A DNA stretch of 64,000 nt from NCBI GenBank assembly GCA_015039365.1, contig WION01000041.1:124001-188000 (forward strand), read 5' to 3'. Of the stretch, positions 20,675 through 31,613 are shown one piece after another. Source of the DNA: Amanita rubescens (taxonomy: Eukaryota; Basidiomycota; Agaricomycetes; Agaricales; Amanitaceae). Under the pieces are notes generated by a model. The model did not search any database. It was not told where the DNA came from and worked only from the letters and a program-made list of their open reading frames with translations. Numbering within the stretch: the stretch's first letter is position 1; each line of letters opens with the position of its first letter. The translations under genes and the position numbers were made by a program.

Positions 20675-22021
20675 ATGAGTTCCGAAATACCAACGGAAAT
20701 TTTATACGACGTCTTTCATCTTCTTTGCGATAGACCTATCGCTCTCCATGATTTAAATAACGAATCTCACTTTCACGAATTCCCGTGGGCCGTTGGACAG
20801 GTTTGCAGGCACTGGAGAAGGGCATTTCTGTCCCACACGCATTTGTGGACCTCTTTTGCCCTAAAGCCTGGCTATTTTAGATCCGCTCATTTTGTTGAAA
20901 TGAACCGCCGCGCGGCCTTATACCTCGAACGATCTGGACAGCAGCCTCTCACCATAGACGTGTCCATGCCGCATCCAGGCATCCAAACATTTCCTAAAAA
21001 AGTTTGGGGAATGCTATTATCGTGCTTGAAGCGATGGAAAAAGGCCGATTTGAAGCTGGGAGGTGGAGCAAAGCTAGTCTTGGACGGGCTCCTCAAATGC
21101 AGAGGGTACATGTCGAGCCTTGAGTCCCTCAGGATATCCATACCCCATTTCCTAGCCCCGGAGCACTATAACGCATTCCAAATCGTTCCGCACCTAACTG
21201 AACTTGATCTATCCCACTCGAGATATGCGGCAACATGGCAGTTCCCATGGGCACAATTGACGAAGCTCAAACTTGAAACATCCTGCAAAGAGTTCGACAA
21301 GGACAGTAATAATCTGTGGGGAGTTCTATTCCAGTTAGAAAATATCGAAGAGTTACGCATCATCACAACCTTCGGCCGCATATCAAGGCACCATCCCCCA
21401 CTTCCCATTGTATGCCTTCCTGGCCTTCGGCTTCTCGAAATCTCCTTAGTCTTTGCCATGATGTTCTCCTGGTTCACTGCGCCTTTACTGGAACATCTTC
21501 ACATACACGGGTGGACTGATCTCGCCTACGATTGGTTGTACGATGATCAGCCCTACGAAAGAGAAATAACGTCTTTAATCCAACGTTCATCTTGTCACGT
21601 TCGCCAATTGGTACTTGATAATTGTAGAACGAAGGAGATGCGCATAGTAATGAAAGCACTGGCCAGCGTTGAAGAGCTCTCTATTACTTACCCAAGGAGA
21701 ACCCTCGATATAATACAGGATATTACAGGACTTGAGGGCATCTACATGCCCAAAATGCAGGTATTGCAGGTTCGGACTTGTATTATTCAAGGAAACCTTG
21801 TAGAGAAAACAGTGACCGCAACTTCTCGCCTTTTGGAGACTCGAGGGAAGGGATTGTCCCTTCCGAGCCACGACATTGCGCCGCTCGAGAAGTTTGTGAT
21901 CTGGTTTACCTTGCGGGGAAAGGTCCCCGATGAGGTCTTGGAAGTGATGCGTAGTTGGCCATCCTTTGCTCAAGTTTATATCGATGGCTCGGTGCTCGAG
22001 CGATTGACTCCATCCCTTTGA
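20675..22021 (+). CDS. F-box protein with leucine-rich-type C-terminal region
   Basis: A single exon of 448 residues. The N terminus reads MSSEIPTEILYDVFHLLCDR, then a gap and VGQVCRHWRRAFLSHTHLWTSF. This is the F-box-like pattern of agaricomycetes: I-P-x-E-I-L, then V-C-x-x-W-R, then LW. The rest has spaced Leu-rich segments (LTELDLS, LTKLKLE, NIEELRI, LRLLEIS, LEHLHIHGW) typical of irregular LRR-like repeats behind F-boxes. Such proteins recruit substrates to SCF ubiquitin ligases through Skp1. The family is large and fast-evolving, so the substrate cannot be guessed. No intron is needed and the start has no competing upstream ATG in frame. Confidence 0.85.
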   Translation: MSSEIPTEILYDVFHLLCDRPIALHDLNNESHFHEFPWAVGQVCRHWRRAFLSHTHLWTSFALKPGYFRSAHFVEMNRRAALYLERSGQQPLTIDVSMPHPGIQTFPKKVWGMLLSCLKRWKKADLKLGGGAKLVLDGLLKCRGYMSSLESLRISIPHFLAPEHYNAFQIVPHLTELDLSHSRYAATWQFPWAQLTKLKLETSCKEFDKDSNNLWGVLFQLENIEELRIITTFGRISRHHPPLPIVCLPGLRLLEISLVFAMMFSWFTAPLLEHLHIHGWTDLAYDWLYDDQPYEREITSLIQRSSCHVRQLVLDNCRTKEMRIVMKALASVEELSITYPRRTLDIIQDITGLEGIYMPKMQVLQVRTCIIQGNLVEKTVTATSRLLETRGKGLSLPSHDIAPLEKFVIWFTLRGKVPDEVLEVMRSWPSFAQVYIDGSVLERLTPSL

Positions 22022-23354
22022 TTGTCGTGCTATCCTGGGCTACTGCAAGAGTAGCGGATGCGAGGACTTCGCTGCTTGAATTTAGGGTACATTTAGTAAA
22101 TTTTTTGTACAAAAATTCCAATCTCATAGTCACGAGATCGAAGTGAGCGAAAGGGGGGAAATGGAGAGTCGAATTTACAATGAGCGTAGTTGTGCTGGAT
22201 CGGCTTCGCTCCAATGAAGACGGAAGCTTTGATATTCAGTTTGGCCATCCGATCCGAGTATATAATCAATTCACGCGTTATCCGACGTAGCGTAGCACCG
22301 GACTGCACTTTTCTCTCATTTTCCAGTCCATTGTTGCGTCAGTGGCCTACGAGTCCCATCTAAAACAGGCTAGTACTACGAGGTACTACGATCAGTACAA
22401 GAATGATAAATCATGAAAGGAAAATATAAGGCACGACAGCGGCATATTATTGTATCAACGGGCAATAACGGCTGTTTCGAGCAATGAATGAATGATGTAT
22501 CAATTCTTCAGAAACGGCGATCCAATCTATGTAGCAGGGAGGCAGATCGGAGGGCTAAGCTGGCAAGAATGCATCCCGGTTTCGAAAACGTACCTCACGT
22601 TATGTCTTGAAGTAATTAACGGCAGCGGGAAGGCGTGGGCGACATTTGCAGAAAAAACCTCTCGATACATCCATCACAAATGGATAGCGGAGGGGGTTTC
22701 ACGGCGTTTCCCCCTCATTTTTGCACCCGTCCCTTTGCTTTGAACAAATGTGCGCTTTCCCATGATGAAAGAATGGGGCAATGTGACGGTCAGGTGAATG
22801 AGATCCCGACATGACCTCTGACCATATCCAGACGAAGTGGTAGTAGGCCATTCATGAAGCTAACAGGTTCACGTCGAGGACGGGATTTGCCGAGCTCTCA
22901 CACTCTGGTTCCATCATTGTTCTTAATTACTCAATTCCGACGCCGATGTCTTTATCCCCTCCTTTCTGTTATTTCAAGTATCGTATGAATGTCGCCAACT
23001 AGTACACATGTGCCTTCGACGCATCAACATTCGTCGTAGCAACCAGCGGTATGCCAGAGGCCTTCCTGCGATAACTTGATGCATCACTGCCCTCATCTGA
23101 ATACGCATCAATCATTCGCAGAGCATACTACCAACAATCCCACTCGCTGCACGCCACTGATGTACCGGCCTTTCATCCCTGCAAAATCGGTCACTGGACC
23201 CCGCCACCATTTGTTGATCAAACACTCGTTCGTGATATATCAACATAAAGCAAAAGTCAAGCCGGAACAGGACGGGAATGGAAATTTACTAGCGCTTAAG
23301 TAAACGGTGTTCCGCTCTGGAGGGCATTAAACGCCCTTCGATACCGCAGGAGCG
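22022..23354. other. Intergenic, no gene supported
   Basis: 1.3 kb between the F-box gene and the DUF7727-like gene. Short ORFs (for example 22492-22743) have no domain, intron or composition support. Confidence 0.45.
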
Positions 23355-23978
23355 ATGGGCAAGCTTATCTGGCATCAATATGCCCGCTACGTCTCGATCG
23401 TTGCTAGCTTTTGTATGTCGCTCCACCCAACAGTTGCCACTTGCCCGACTCGGATCTCACCCCCCTGTACAGCTGCTGTTTGGGCCAGTTACTTTGGTTT
23501 CTTTTATCGCAAATTTTTCTGGGATTTTTTCGGTGGTATTCTACGAAATCCTGGAGGTTTACAGTGAGCCAGACCACTACCTTTTTTATTTAATATTAAA
23601 CTCATTCCTAGGCCCTCACCTGGATTAGGCATCTTTATTATGCTGATTGTGGAGTACCCTGTTGTACAATCCATAGCGATGGCCTTGGGTCTCATTATTA
23701 TCGCCTTGGAGTACCCATTGCCAATATTTAAGCCGTGGTCGATATATCGGAGTTTCTTTCTGCGCATCTTACTACTGTCGCTCCAGTTTTTTTTCGGCAC
23801 TTTGTATTACCAGGTTCGTAAATGTGGCTTACACACACATTTCCATGTCACTTAATATCCCTGGATCTAGGGTGCGCATCCTGCAATCGGGTCCTTGGTA
23901 GCGATAATATGCTATATCAAAGCGATAGCTCTCCGTGAAAAGTTTGGAGAGACGGGGGTGACGGGAAGAATATTCTAA
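23355..23978 (+). CDS. Small four-TM membrane protein, DUF7727-like
   Basis: Four exons join in frame from the ATG at 23355 to TAA at 23976-23978. The predicted introns are about 23415-23470 (GTATGT...TACAG), 23564-23611 (GTGAGC...CCTAG) and 23814-23871. The product begins MGKLIWHQYARYVSIVASF and continues with WASYFGFFYRKFFWDFFGG, where the aromatic FYRKFFWDFxGG box is the family hallmark I recall. Then come IALEYPLP and SFFLRILLLSLQF, and a last segment starting GAHPAIGSLVAIICYIKAIA. About four hydrophobic helices and roughly 140 residues fit the family. Function is unknown. The label rests on recalled family character, not a search. Confidence 0.75.
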
Positions 23979-24868
23979 ACGAATCTCTTTCGCGTACGGT
24001 CACCTCGTCTGCAATGTCGACACCCTCGTATAATTGGACGATCTTCCTCATTGGTTTTGCACTGCTCTGGGCAGTACCATTGACTCTTGCACATCACGCC
24101 CACACGTGCAGCAAACACAGGGATAGCGTCCAAGTCAGCCGACGCAGTGGCTTATATTCCCAGCGTCTCTTGTAGACATATTGTAGCGTCGGTGTTTCAT
24201 TGAACAGGCAGTCATCGCTGGCGGTCGGCAAGGGAATCTATTTAGTCAAAGAGGTTTTTGTATTATAAATGATTATTGACAACTTTGTGTACGGCCGTTG
24301 CGCAACAATACAAAATGAAATGGACAACACCCGTGTTCCCGTTGTCAAAGTATTAAGCCTAACATACCATTGTTACATTCTTTATCTAAACCCATCAAGC
24401 AAGGCCAAAAAAAAGAGCCGCTAGAGTACCAAAAAAATTAAAAACCAGTATGCTATGATGTGCGTGATGCAAAGCGCGCAGGAAAGCAAAAAACACTCGA
24501 GAGGAATAAAAAGAAGATCCAGCTAATAGTAGTTGAAACAAATGAAATACGTGTGAACAAGTGCGAGTCGTATGTAGTCTGTCATAAGTGATTAATATGG
24601 TGATGTAATGTGAAGGGGGGACATATCAAGGAAACTTAAGAAACGGAGGGTAGGAAAGGAAGAAGGAAGACGCAAGTCCACGTAGCTCGGGACGTGAAGA
24701 ACAGCGATCTCCTCCACGTCAACACCGAGCCCCTTGCTTGATCATCGATCACCTTTCGTTACCCCAAACAGTTCTGGCAGCGAGCCCCAGCTTAACCGTC
24801 CGATGACGCATCCAGGATGTAATTTCCATCCGCACCACGCACCCTCCACCACTTCCCCGTTCCCACTC
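23979..24868. other. Intergenic between convergent genes
   Basis: It contains the 3' flanks of the DUF7727-like gene and of the minus-strand gene ending at 24869. Runs of A and AT-rich sequence at 24250-24600 suit 3' UTR and terminator DNA. No coding content was recognised. Confidence 0.45.
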
Positions 24869-26980
24869 TCATACAGCTGAAGAGCGACGAAACTGGCGCT
24901 TGGCAGCTACTCGGCCTATTGTGGCAAAGAGACGCCCAGGCTCGTAGCCACCACGGATTCTCCTGGCGGGAATCGCCGAGGCAGAACCCACCATCTTGCT
25001 CAACGCCGCACTGGCACCACCACCGCCCTCAATCTCTCGCTCAAACTCCCCAACTCCCGCGCCCTCGCCAAGCCTTGAAGTAGAAGCTGCAGCTCTCAAC
25101 TTCGACGAAGCGCTCGAAGACACCCTCTTCGACACAGCCAAGTGCTTCCGTAAACTGATGATCGAATGCTGTCTCTTGGGCGGTACGAGTATTCTCGCCA
25201 AATCCAACTCGCCATCATCATCATCACTGATCTCATCTTCCTCGTCCGAGCTCTGGTTGTACCCGTCATCCACGTTTCCATAACCAATGGCAGCATCAGA
25301 ACCATAACCGACATCCACGCGATCGCCAAGCCTGATGGAAGCCTGATGACGATGTCGAAGATAACGAGCGCCGCCGCCGCCCATCGCCATATCCCAGCCG
25401 CGTAATGGCCGGGCCGCCACACCATCCACACCAGCCTTGCGCTTCTTTGGTCGAGCCCACATATCACCCTCGGCCTTCGTCTTGGCAAGACTTGGCACTC
25501 TGTCTCGCTCTGCCTTTTTAGACCCATTCCCACTGTGGCCATGACCCTTCAAAAATCCCTTCTTTGCCCCCTCCCTCGCAGCGGACGCGGAGCGACTTGA
25601 TGGCGCACTTCTGCAATACACGCGCGTATGGCTCACTTGACTCTCGCTATGCGTCGCCCGGCCTCGACCAACACGCAAAAACAGGTCCGGAGGGCCGAGC
25701 GTATCAATGCTAATCCCGCTGCTGGCACTTCGAAGCGAAACTCTCGATTGACTTTTGTTTGTCTTATCCGTCAAAGTGGTCCGCAATCCGGGCAGTTTCG
25801 ATGGCCTGGCTCGCTTTGCGTTGGGCTGCATGTGCGAAGAAACCTGCGATATTGAACTGCGGGTGTGACGTAAAGTTTGGGCTCTTCCACTGGCAGGTAT
25901 ACGCGGGTCCTGTTTCGGTGACACAGTGGCAGATGATGGAGGAGATAAAGACGGTTTGGAGCTCCGTTGTGGTAATGGCCCGCCGATGTGAACTCCAGCT
26001 CCTCCAAACAGAACCGCTCGAGCTACCGTTTCCAACCATGTCTGAGGCAGTGGGGGTCGCTCTGCTCCCACACCGCTACCTCTGCAATCGATATCTACGT
26101 CATCATCATTTAGGCATACGCGAGGTTGGGGTCGAACCGGAGTAGAATTAGGCCGTTCTGGCACGTCCGGTCGCGATGCCATTCGTCGGAGATACGCTGT
26201 GGCGCGTGAGGGTTGCGGATGTACCAGGGGCATCACGGGCTGAGGATGCCGCGGTTGAGGAAGTTCTGTGATAGCGAGAAGGGATGATTGCCGTGATAAG
26301 GGAGCAAGACTAGCACCACGCTGGGAATGCTGGGAAGGACCGAGGTGTCCAGCAGTTCGTTGGCCTACATAGTGTTGCGGGTGCTGAGGATAGTGACGCG
26401 AGTAATATGGCGAATGCGGACGTGTCATGCTTGGACTGTGAGGAATAGGGGTGCCAATACTTGGGGAAGTTGGGGAACGTGTTCTGAGAGCTTGAATGTC
26501 GTCTGTGGAGGACATTGGTGTAGAGCCATGCAGCGGTCGTTGCGTCGCGGATGACAAAGCTGGAGTATGAGTCCGTGACACAGGCGATTCTGTTGGGTCC
26601 TCCATCGAATTCTTCCTCTCCGAATTTCCGGGCCGAGTCGTCGCCGCTGATTTGATGCTTTGCGTTGTCGAGCTTGGCAATAATCCCGCTAGAAACCCGA
26701 CCACGGCGTCCACACCCTCACGAACGCCCCCTTTCGACCTATGTGCTAATGGCGAATCATCTTCATGGTAAGTCCCGTCTTCGTGTTCGCCCTCTGGAGT
26801 GAATACCCTCGTCTCCTTGTAACCGGCCTCCCTAAGAAGGTCCTCCAGACGTTCGTAGGTTTGGGAGGTACCTCTTCTATGCAGCGGGACACGTCCTAGA
26901 TCAGGATAGCGGGTTGATGATCTACTCGGACGCGGTGGAGGTGTGCTTGGCAAAGGGGGCGAGTTGGAAGAGTTGGACAT
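24869..26980 (-). CDS. 703-residue Ser/Pro/Arg-rich protein, function unknown
   Basis: One uninterrupted exon. The N terminus is Ser/Pro-rich and leads into a short conserved-looking block (YPDLGRVPLHRRGTSQTYER, then LEDLLREAGYKETRVFTPEG). A long low-complexity middle is rich in Ser, Pro, Arg and His. It carries an acidic run (SSDEEDEISDDDDGELDLAR, near 25200-25260). The C terminus ends in a basic block, GGYEPGRLFATIGRVAAKRQ. It looks largely disordered, with short conserved ends and basic clusters that could direct it to the nucleus. No catalytic motif is visible. Its length without stops and its own start argue for a real gene. The long plus-strand ORFs inside it are shadows. Confidence 0.75.
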   Translation of the reverse strand: MSNSSNSPPLPSTPPPRPSRSSTRYPDLGRVPLHRRGTSQTYERLEDLLREAGYKETRVFTPEGEHEDGTYHEDDSPLAHRSKGGVREGVDAVVGFLAGLLPSSTTQSIKSAATTRPGNSERKNSMEDPTESPVSRTHTPALSSATQRPLHGSTPMSSTDDIQALRTRSPTSPSIGTPIPHSPSMTRPHSPYYSRHYPQHPQHYVGQRTAGHLGPSQHSQRGASLAPLSRQSSLLAITELPQPRHPQPVMPLVHPQPSRATAYLRRMASRPDVPERPNSTPVRPQPRVCLNDDDVDIDCRGSGVGAERPPLPQTWLETVARAVLFGGAGVHIGGPLPQRSSKPSLSPPSSATVSPKQDPRIPASGRAQTLRHTRSSISQVSSHMQPNAKRARPSKLPGLRTTLTDKTNKSQSRVSLRSASSGISIDTLGPPDLFLRVGRGRATHSESQVSHTRVYCRSAPSSRSASAAREGAKKGFLKGHGHSGNGSKKAERDRVPSLAKTKAEGDMWARPKKRKAGVDGVAARPLRGWDMAMGGGGARYLRHRHQASIRLGDRVDVGYGSDAAIGYGNVDDGYNQSSDEEDEISDDDDGELDLARILVPPKRQHSIISLRKHLAVSKRVSSSASSKLRAAASTSRLGEGAGVGEFEREIEGGGGASAALSKMVGSASAIPARRIRGGYEPGRLFATIGRVAAKRQFRRSSAV

Positions 26981-27839
26981 GGATTGTGTTAGACTTGGCG
27001 ATGAATCCGAGGGAGAGGGAGAGGACGTTTGATTTGCGTTGTTTGAGGTGTAATATAGGGTCTAAGGAATGGGGTGCAAAAAGGTCAAACATGCGCATCG
27101 ATCGTGTGGAAACACAAAGCGAGAAATGTCCGAGCACACGATGAAACATCGTGCCAGACGCAACCATGACGATGAGACAAAGGCGAAAGAAGCGCATATA
27201 TAGGCTGAAAGCCGTCAAGCGTCGCGTGCTCCACTTGCGAGGCGTGCCGGGACTTGAAAGGTAGAAAAGAAGCGCGAAAAAAACGCTTTGCTCGCTCGAG
27301 ATGGCGAGCAATGGGAGAATTCGGCATGAGGTGAAACATACCTTGTGGTGATAGACCATATTGTCACATTCGTCCCGAGTCCCTCCAGAAGAAAATGAAT
27401 GCTGTCGTCAACCGTAAAACTCTTTGAAATACTCGCAAAGAGTACGCCGAAACTGAGCTCCGGACACCCAGGCAGGGCGGTGCGATGGAGGGAAAGATCA
27501 AGGTAGAAGCTATGGATCTGGATTTGCGTTGAGAGAACTCATGCCCCGGGTCAATTTTGATGTCACGTGTTTGCAATCAACAATCACACTCAACATGGCT
27601 ACATTATTATAGGAGGGTTTCGCAAGGACAAAACATGACGGATAACTTGCAATGAAAACAAAAGAGTCCACAACTACTAATTAGGGCAGTGAAAGCGACA
27701 ACACTAGAAAGACTGGGCAATTAATCGTAAGAGTCGTACAATGAACAATGAGCGAGAACGTTTCGAAAGCAGTGCAACAAAGGGGTTTCTTCCAGAATTA
27801 ACGAGCGTGTATGAGTCGTGATGCGAGGTGATAACAGTA
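26981..27839. promoter_or_regulatory. Upstream region of the 703-residue gene
   Basis: About 0.86 kb between the start of the minus-strand gene at 26980 and the 3' end of the RING/RRM gene at 27842. A pyrimidine-rich stretch on the minus strand (near 26990-27040) lies just before the ATG, as is common in fungal promoters. No gene is supported. Confidence 0.35.
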
Positions 27840-27841
27840 TT

Positions 27842-30800
27842 TCATGCAGGCAGACTGGCCAGTCGTTGTGCGAGGGCCTGCACCAATTGCGCTTCGAGGC
27901 CAAATTCACGAGCCAATGCATCAAAAGGCGCGTCTTTTACCGCGTTTTCATTCAATGGGACCAACACGTCAGCACTGCCAGGCGTTACTGGTTCGCACTG
28001 TGATGTTGGTTCGGAATCTGCGGTTGCTGACCGATCGTGCTCAGCCAAACTATCCGTAATAGTGGGCTCCTCAGGATCCGACAATGGTATCGATTCTTGA
28101 GCTGCAAATGCTCGTAAATCAGCAATTTGCTGAGAAGTCAGGGCTACCCGAGTGTCAGCTTAACCGTACAAGGGTAAAGCGTCATAGAACATACCACGAC
28201 AATCTGCAGCTGTCTGAACCAATTCCGATACGAGCTCCGTTGAATAGGTACAAGAATTCGAATTGATTGTGTTATTTCTAACCCGAGAGAGTAATATCTG
28301 CGCAGCAGCATATGCAACATCTGGTTTCGTAAGCGGAAGATCATTGCGAAAAGTTAAGAAGCAGACGAACCAAACAAAAGATCTCGTAAGCTTGATGACC
28401 AAAAGACGCGGCTATCGACGTCCGCTGGGAACTTGCTCAAAATGCTTACGAGCAAGTGGAATGGTAATGAGGGGACCTTGAGGAAGTGCGACTGATGCAT
28501 GTGATCAATATGGTCCTTCGAAAGAAATGGAAGCTCTTACGTCGGGTTCTCTTATTAAGTAGAGTAGTCCCTTGAGTTCATTCTCCGTCATAAGTCCACC
28601 TTCTAGAGCATCTATCAGATGGTCGTTGTCTAAGCCGGCCAAAGATGGACGAGAGCCGTCAAAGGTGCCACGCCAATTGGGAAAGAGCTGATCATGCGTC
28701 AGAACGAACGAAAACGTTAACCGAATGGCACTTACATCAACCATCAGCTCCTCTTGTCCACTTTTAGTCACGGTCACGCCTCTAGCTCTTCTGCCACGTC
28801 CTAGCACACTGCTACGTTCCTTCTTGTTGAATCGAACCTTGCTTCTCGCATGGCTGACCTGCGCTTCGCCACGGAGAATAGCGCCGGCGATAGACGAATC
28901 TTTGACTTCGACATAGGCATGACTAAGAGTTTTGCCTTTGGCGTCGAGCAAGACGTGAATACGCTCTACTGGCTGTTGAAGCCAGTTCCTGATTTGAGGC
29001 GGGGTAATATCCTGAGGTAAAAGCTTAGAAGGTAGGAAAAGACGACATCCGACAACTTACCCATGGTACGTTATCAATTCTCAACACTACGTTGTCTATT
29101 TGGGCGGCTGGCTCCGCTGATCGGCCTTGGGTAGTTGTGGCTGCGCCCGATTGATCTAGTCTATTCGTCTTCCGTTGCTCTTCCTTAGGTGTACTTGCCC
29201 TATTGAATGGGTCGGCTTGTTCACTTGAACTGTCAGCACTTAACCCGAAGCCAAGAGGCGAAAAGCCCGATCCATCTACGTCATCGGTTGGGGTCCCATT
29301 CCTCGTTGTCTTGCCGCTACCTGAAGTGGATGCCTTTGACGAGTTGCTCGAAGCACAATTCTCTCCCCCACTGGACTTTGACTCCGTAGTGACAAGACGA
29401 AAATCATGGACACCGTTTTTACATATTGCACATTCCATATCCTTCTCGCCGACTATGTTGAGTGCACTGGTAAGGCACGCTGAACAGAGTGGATGGCGAC
29501 AGGGCAATAGGATGGCAAGTGAGCGAGGATGTTTTACCAGGCAGACAGAGCAATCTGTAGGGTTCTTGATGTCCTCAGGAGGGGCAAACGTTGGAGACAT
29601 CTCTTGTCTAGAAGGCGTTGTAACTTTTGGCATGATTGTATCGATACGGTGCGGCTGTTGTTGCTGTGTTACTTGGCTCGGCGGAAACGGGGAAACGGAA
29701 AAGGGAATGGTTGGATACGGCACAAACGCCGGTTCAGTATAATACGTGTTCTGCGCGATATGAGGTATAAACGGATAATAATTGCGTTCGGGGGGCTGGA
29801 TAAACATGTCTTCGCCGGTCTCAGCGTGAAAATTATCTTGAGGGACATTTTGGAACGGATGCTCGATATTTTCAGCGATCGTTCCCAAGGGCCGTGTCTG
29901 GAAGGTAGGTGGTCCTCTGCTGATACCATATCCGGCATTTGTTCCATGGAATGGGTCGGCAAATTGGGACTGAGAAAATTTAATCGGATATGAAGGGTAT
30001 CCATATAAGGAATCTACGTCCAGAGAAAACGATTCTTCAGCGTCACCATCTTGTCTTAGATAACTGGGCGATTCGTCGTCGTTTTCAAACTCGCCTTCGT
30101 CAATATCGAAGAGCTCGAGAGATGTATCTGGATTTAATCCATAGGTGAAACTTGCGCTGCCGACGTTGGCATTTTGGGATGGCGTCCGTATCTGTACAGG
30201 TGAACAGTTACAAACAAATATTGGCAGATCAGCGTGAGTAACGTACACCAAATGCTTCACGTCTCCTCGGCTGAGCTGGGTCCGTGAAACTGCCTTTGAG
30301 CTTAAAGTGACTTGCCAGAAGTCGATTTGGTGGAGGCGTAGTCAACAAATTTTCTGAATGGGTAAAGGAGCTGGTGCGACGTGAAGATATCGGAGAGCTT
30401 AAAGTCGCGCGATTCGAGCGAGTCATGGTTGGAGAGGACGGCGTACGGACTTGGGTCATGGTGGCGTGCGTTTGGGAACGTGGTCGGATAAGATTGCGTC
30501 TCTGATTTGATAAGAAGGGTGGAGGAAGTAGCGCTATTTTCGTTCGTCGTTAGCATCGGCGCTAAGCGTTTGGAAAAAAACAATGAACCTTCTGCACTAG
30601 CAACAATGTTTGAGTCATTGGGCGAGTCGGATAAGGTCCTCTCGCTGGCTATATGCGCATATATTAGCATTTTTTTGGTCAATTTACTGGCAATTTTCAT
30701 ACCTTCATCATCACCAAAGTCGGAGCCTTCGGTGCATTCGGAGGACATATGAATTCCATTTTCGTTGGTACGAGATCTCCAATTCTGAGCGATGTCAGCT

Positions 30801-31111
30801 AAACTCCGGTCCCCACCGCTTCCAGAGCGAGAAGACTTGGAGGCTAAAGGAGAACAAGAATTTAATAAAAGTCGCTTTGAATAGACACCGCTGTTATCTG
30901 GGGTATTGAGTACAGATGAACCCGCTGAGGTCGCTGATCGCAAGCTCAGAGGAGAGTAAGGCGTAGAGGGGGTTACAGGCGACTTGTAGAGAGATTGAGA
31001 GTATCTGTGCTGCTGGTTCTGGCGGGGGAAACGCTGAGGGGTGACGGGCTGTGGCCTGGAAGACCTAGTCATCGCAGGCGATGTGGGGACCGAGAACGAT
31101 TGGAATGACAT
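27842..31111 (-). CDS. RING finger plus RRM-like RNA-binding protein
   Basis: The spliced reading runs from the ATG at 31111 to TGA at 27842. The long Ser/Thr/Pro-rich N terminus (about 31111-30250) has two predicted introns near 30668-30725 and 30535-30590. The largest exon (about 29061-30195) encodes more disordered sequence. It then carries a C3HC4 RING (about 29415-29561): CSVC, CRHPLCSAC, CAIC. After a Ser/Gly-rich linker, VLRIDNVPW joins DITPPQIRNWLQQPVERIHV across an intron (about 29011-29060). With AYVEVKDSSIAGAILRG this gives an RRM-like fold. Further exons (LFPNWRGTFDG..., SHFLKVPSLPFHLLVSILSK..., DVAYAAAQILLSR, LVSELVQTAADC) form a helical C terminus. RING plus RRM suggests an E3 ligase that meets RNA or RNPs. 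Targets are unknown. It is divergent from seh1. Confidence 0.78.
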
Positions 31112-31613
31112 CGCAACATGAAAAGCAACAGGTCACGCTTGTGACACCTTTCATACGCGTCCGGTAACGGTCACATCGCCGCGCGCCCGTCGGCATGTGA
31201 TCGCGTCAAGTGAGATGTGATGCAACCTGACAACAGCAACCGCTCTCACACAAGGCTCGGCGAAACTTAACAGCTCAATAGCATTTTCAATAGCAAGCCT
31301 TATCTCAAACGTTATAGCTGATAGGGGTACAACAAATTGTATTGAAATAGATCACGCCCGGGCTCTTGTTCCTTACCGAGCTGTTCTTGCACTTGAACTG
31401 TAAGCGAAGCGGCGAGATGCACTTGTGGCGCAATCAGAAAAAAGGCCGTAATTCAAGTCCACCGCATGCTTAATTTTCTCGTCGATAGCCGTGAGGGCCG
31501 GGGCGCGGAGGCAAAGTGGGATCTGCGGCGTCACGCTGATCGGGGATTTCCATTTTCGACGATATTTGTGTTCGATGCCGTTGCCAAACAATATTATTAT
31601 TGATTCCACAACC
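31112..31613. promoter_or_regulatory. Shared divergent promoter region (RING/RRM gene and seh1)
   Basis: 500 bp between two head-to-head start codons. No TATA box stands out on either strand. Both genes look constitutive in type. Confidence 0.45.

Noticed and set aside
22492..22743. 83-codon ORF between the F-box and DUF7727-like genes
   Set aside because: No domain, signal or splice support; isolated.
25759..26145. 128-codon plus-strand ORF inside the 703-residue gene
   Set aside because: Antisense shadow of a long real exon.
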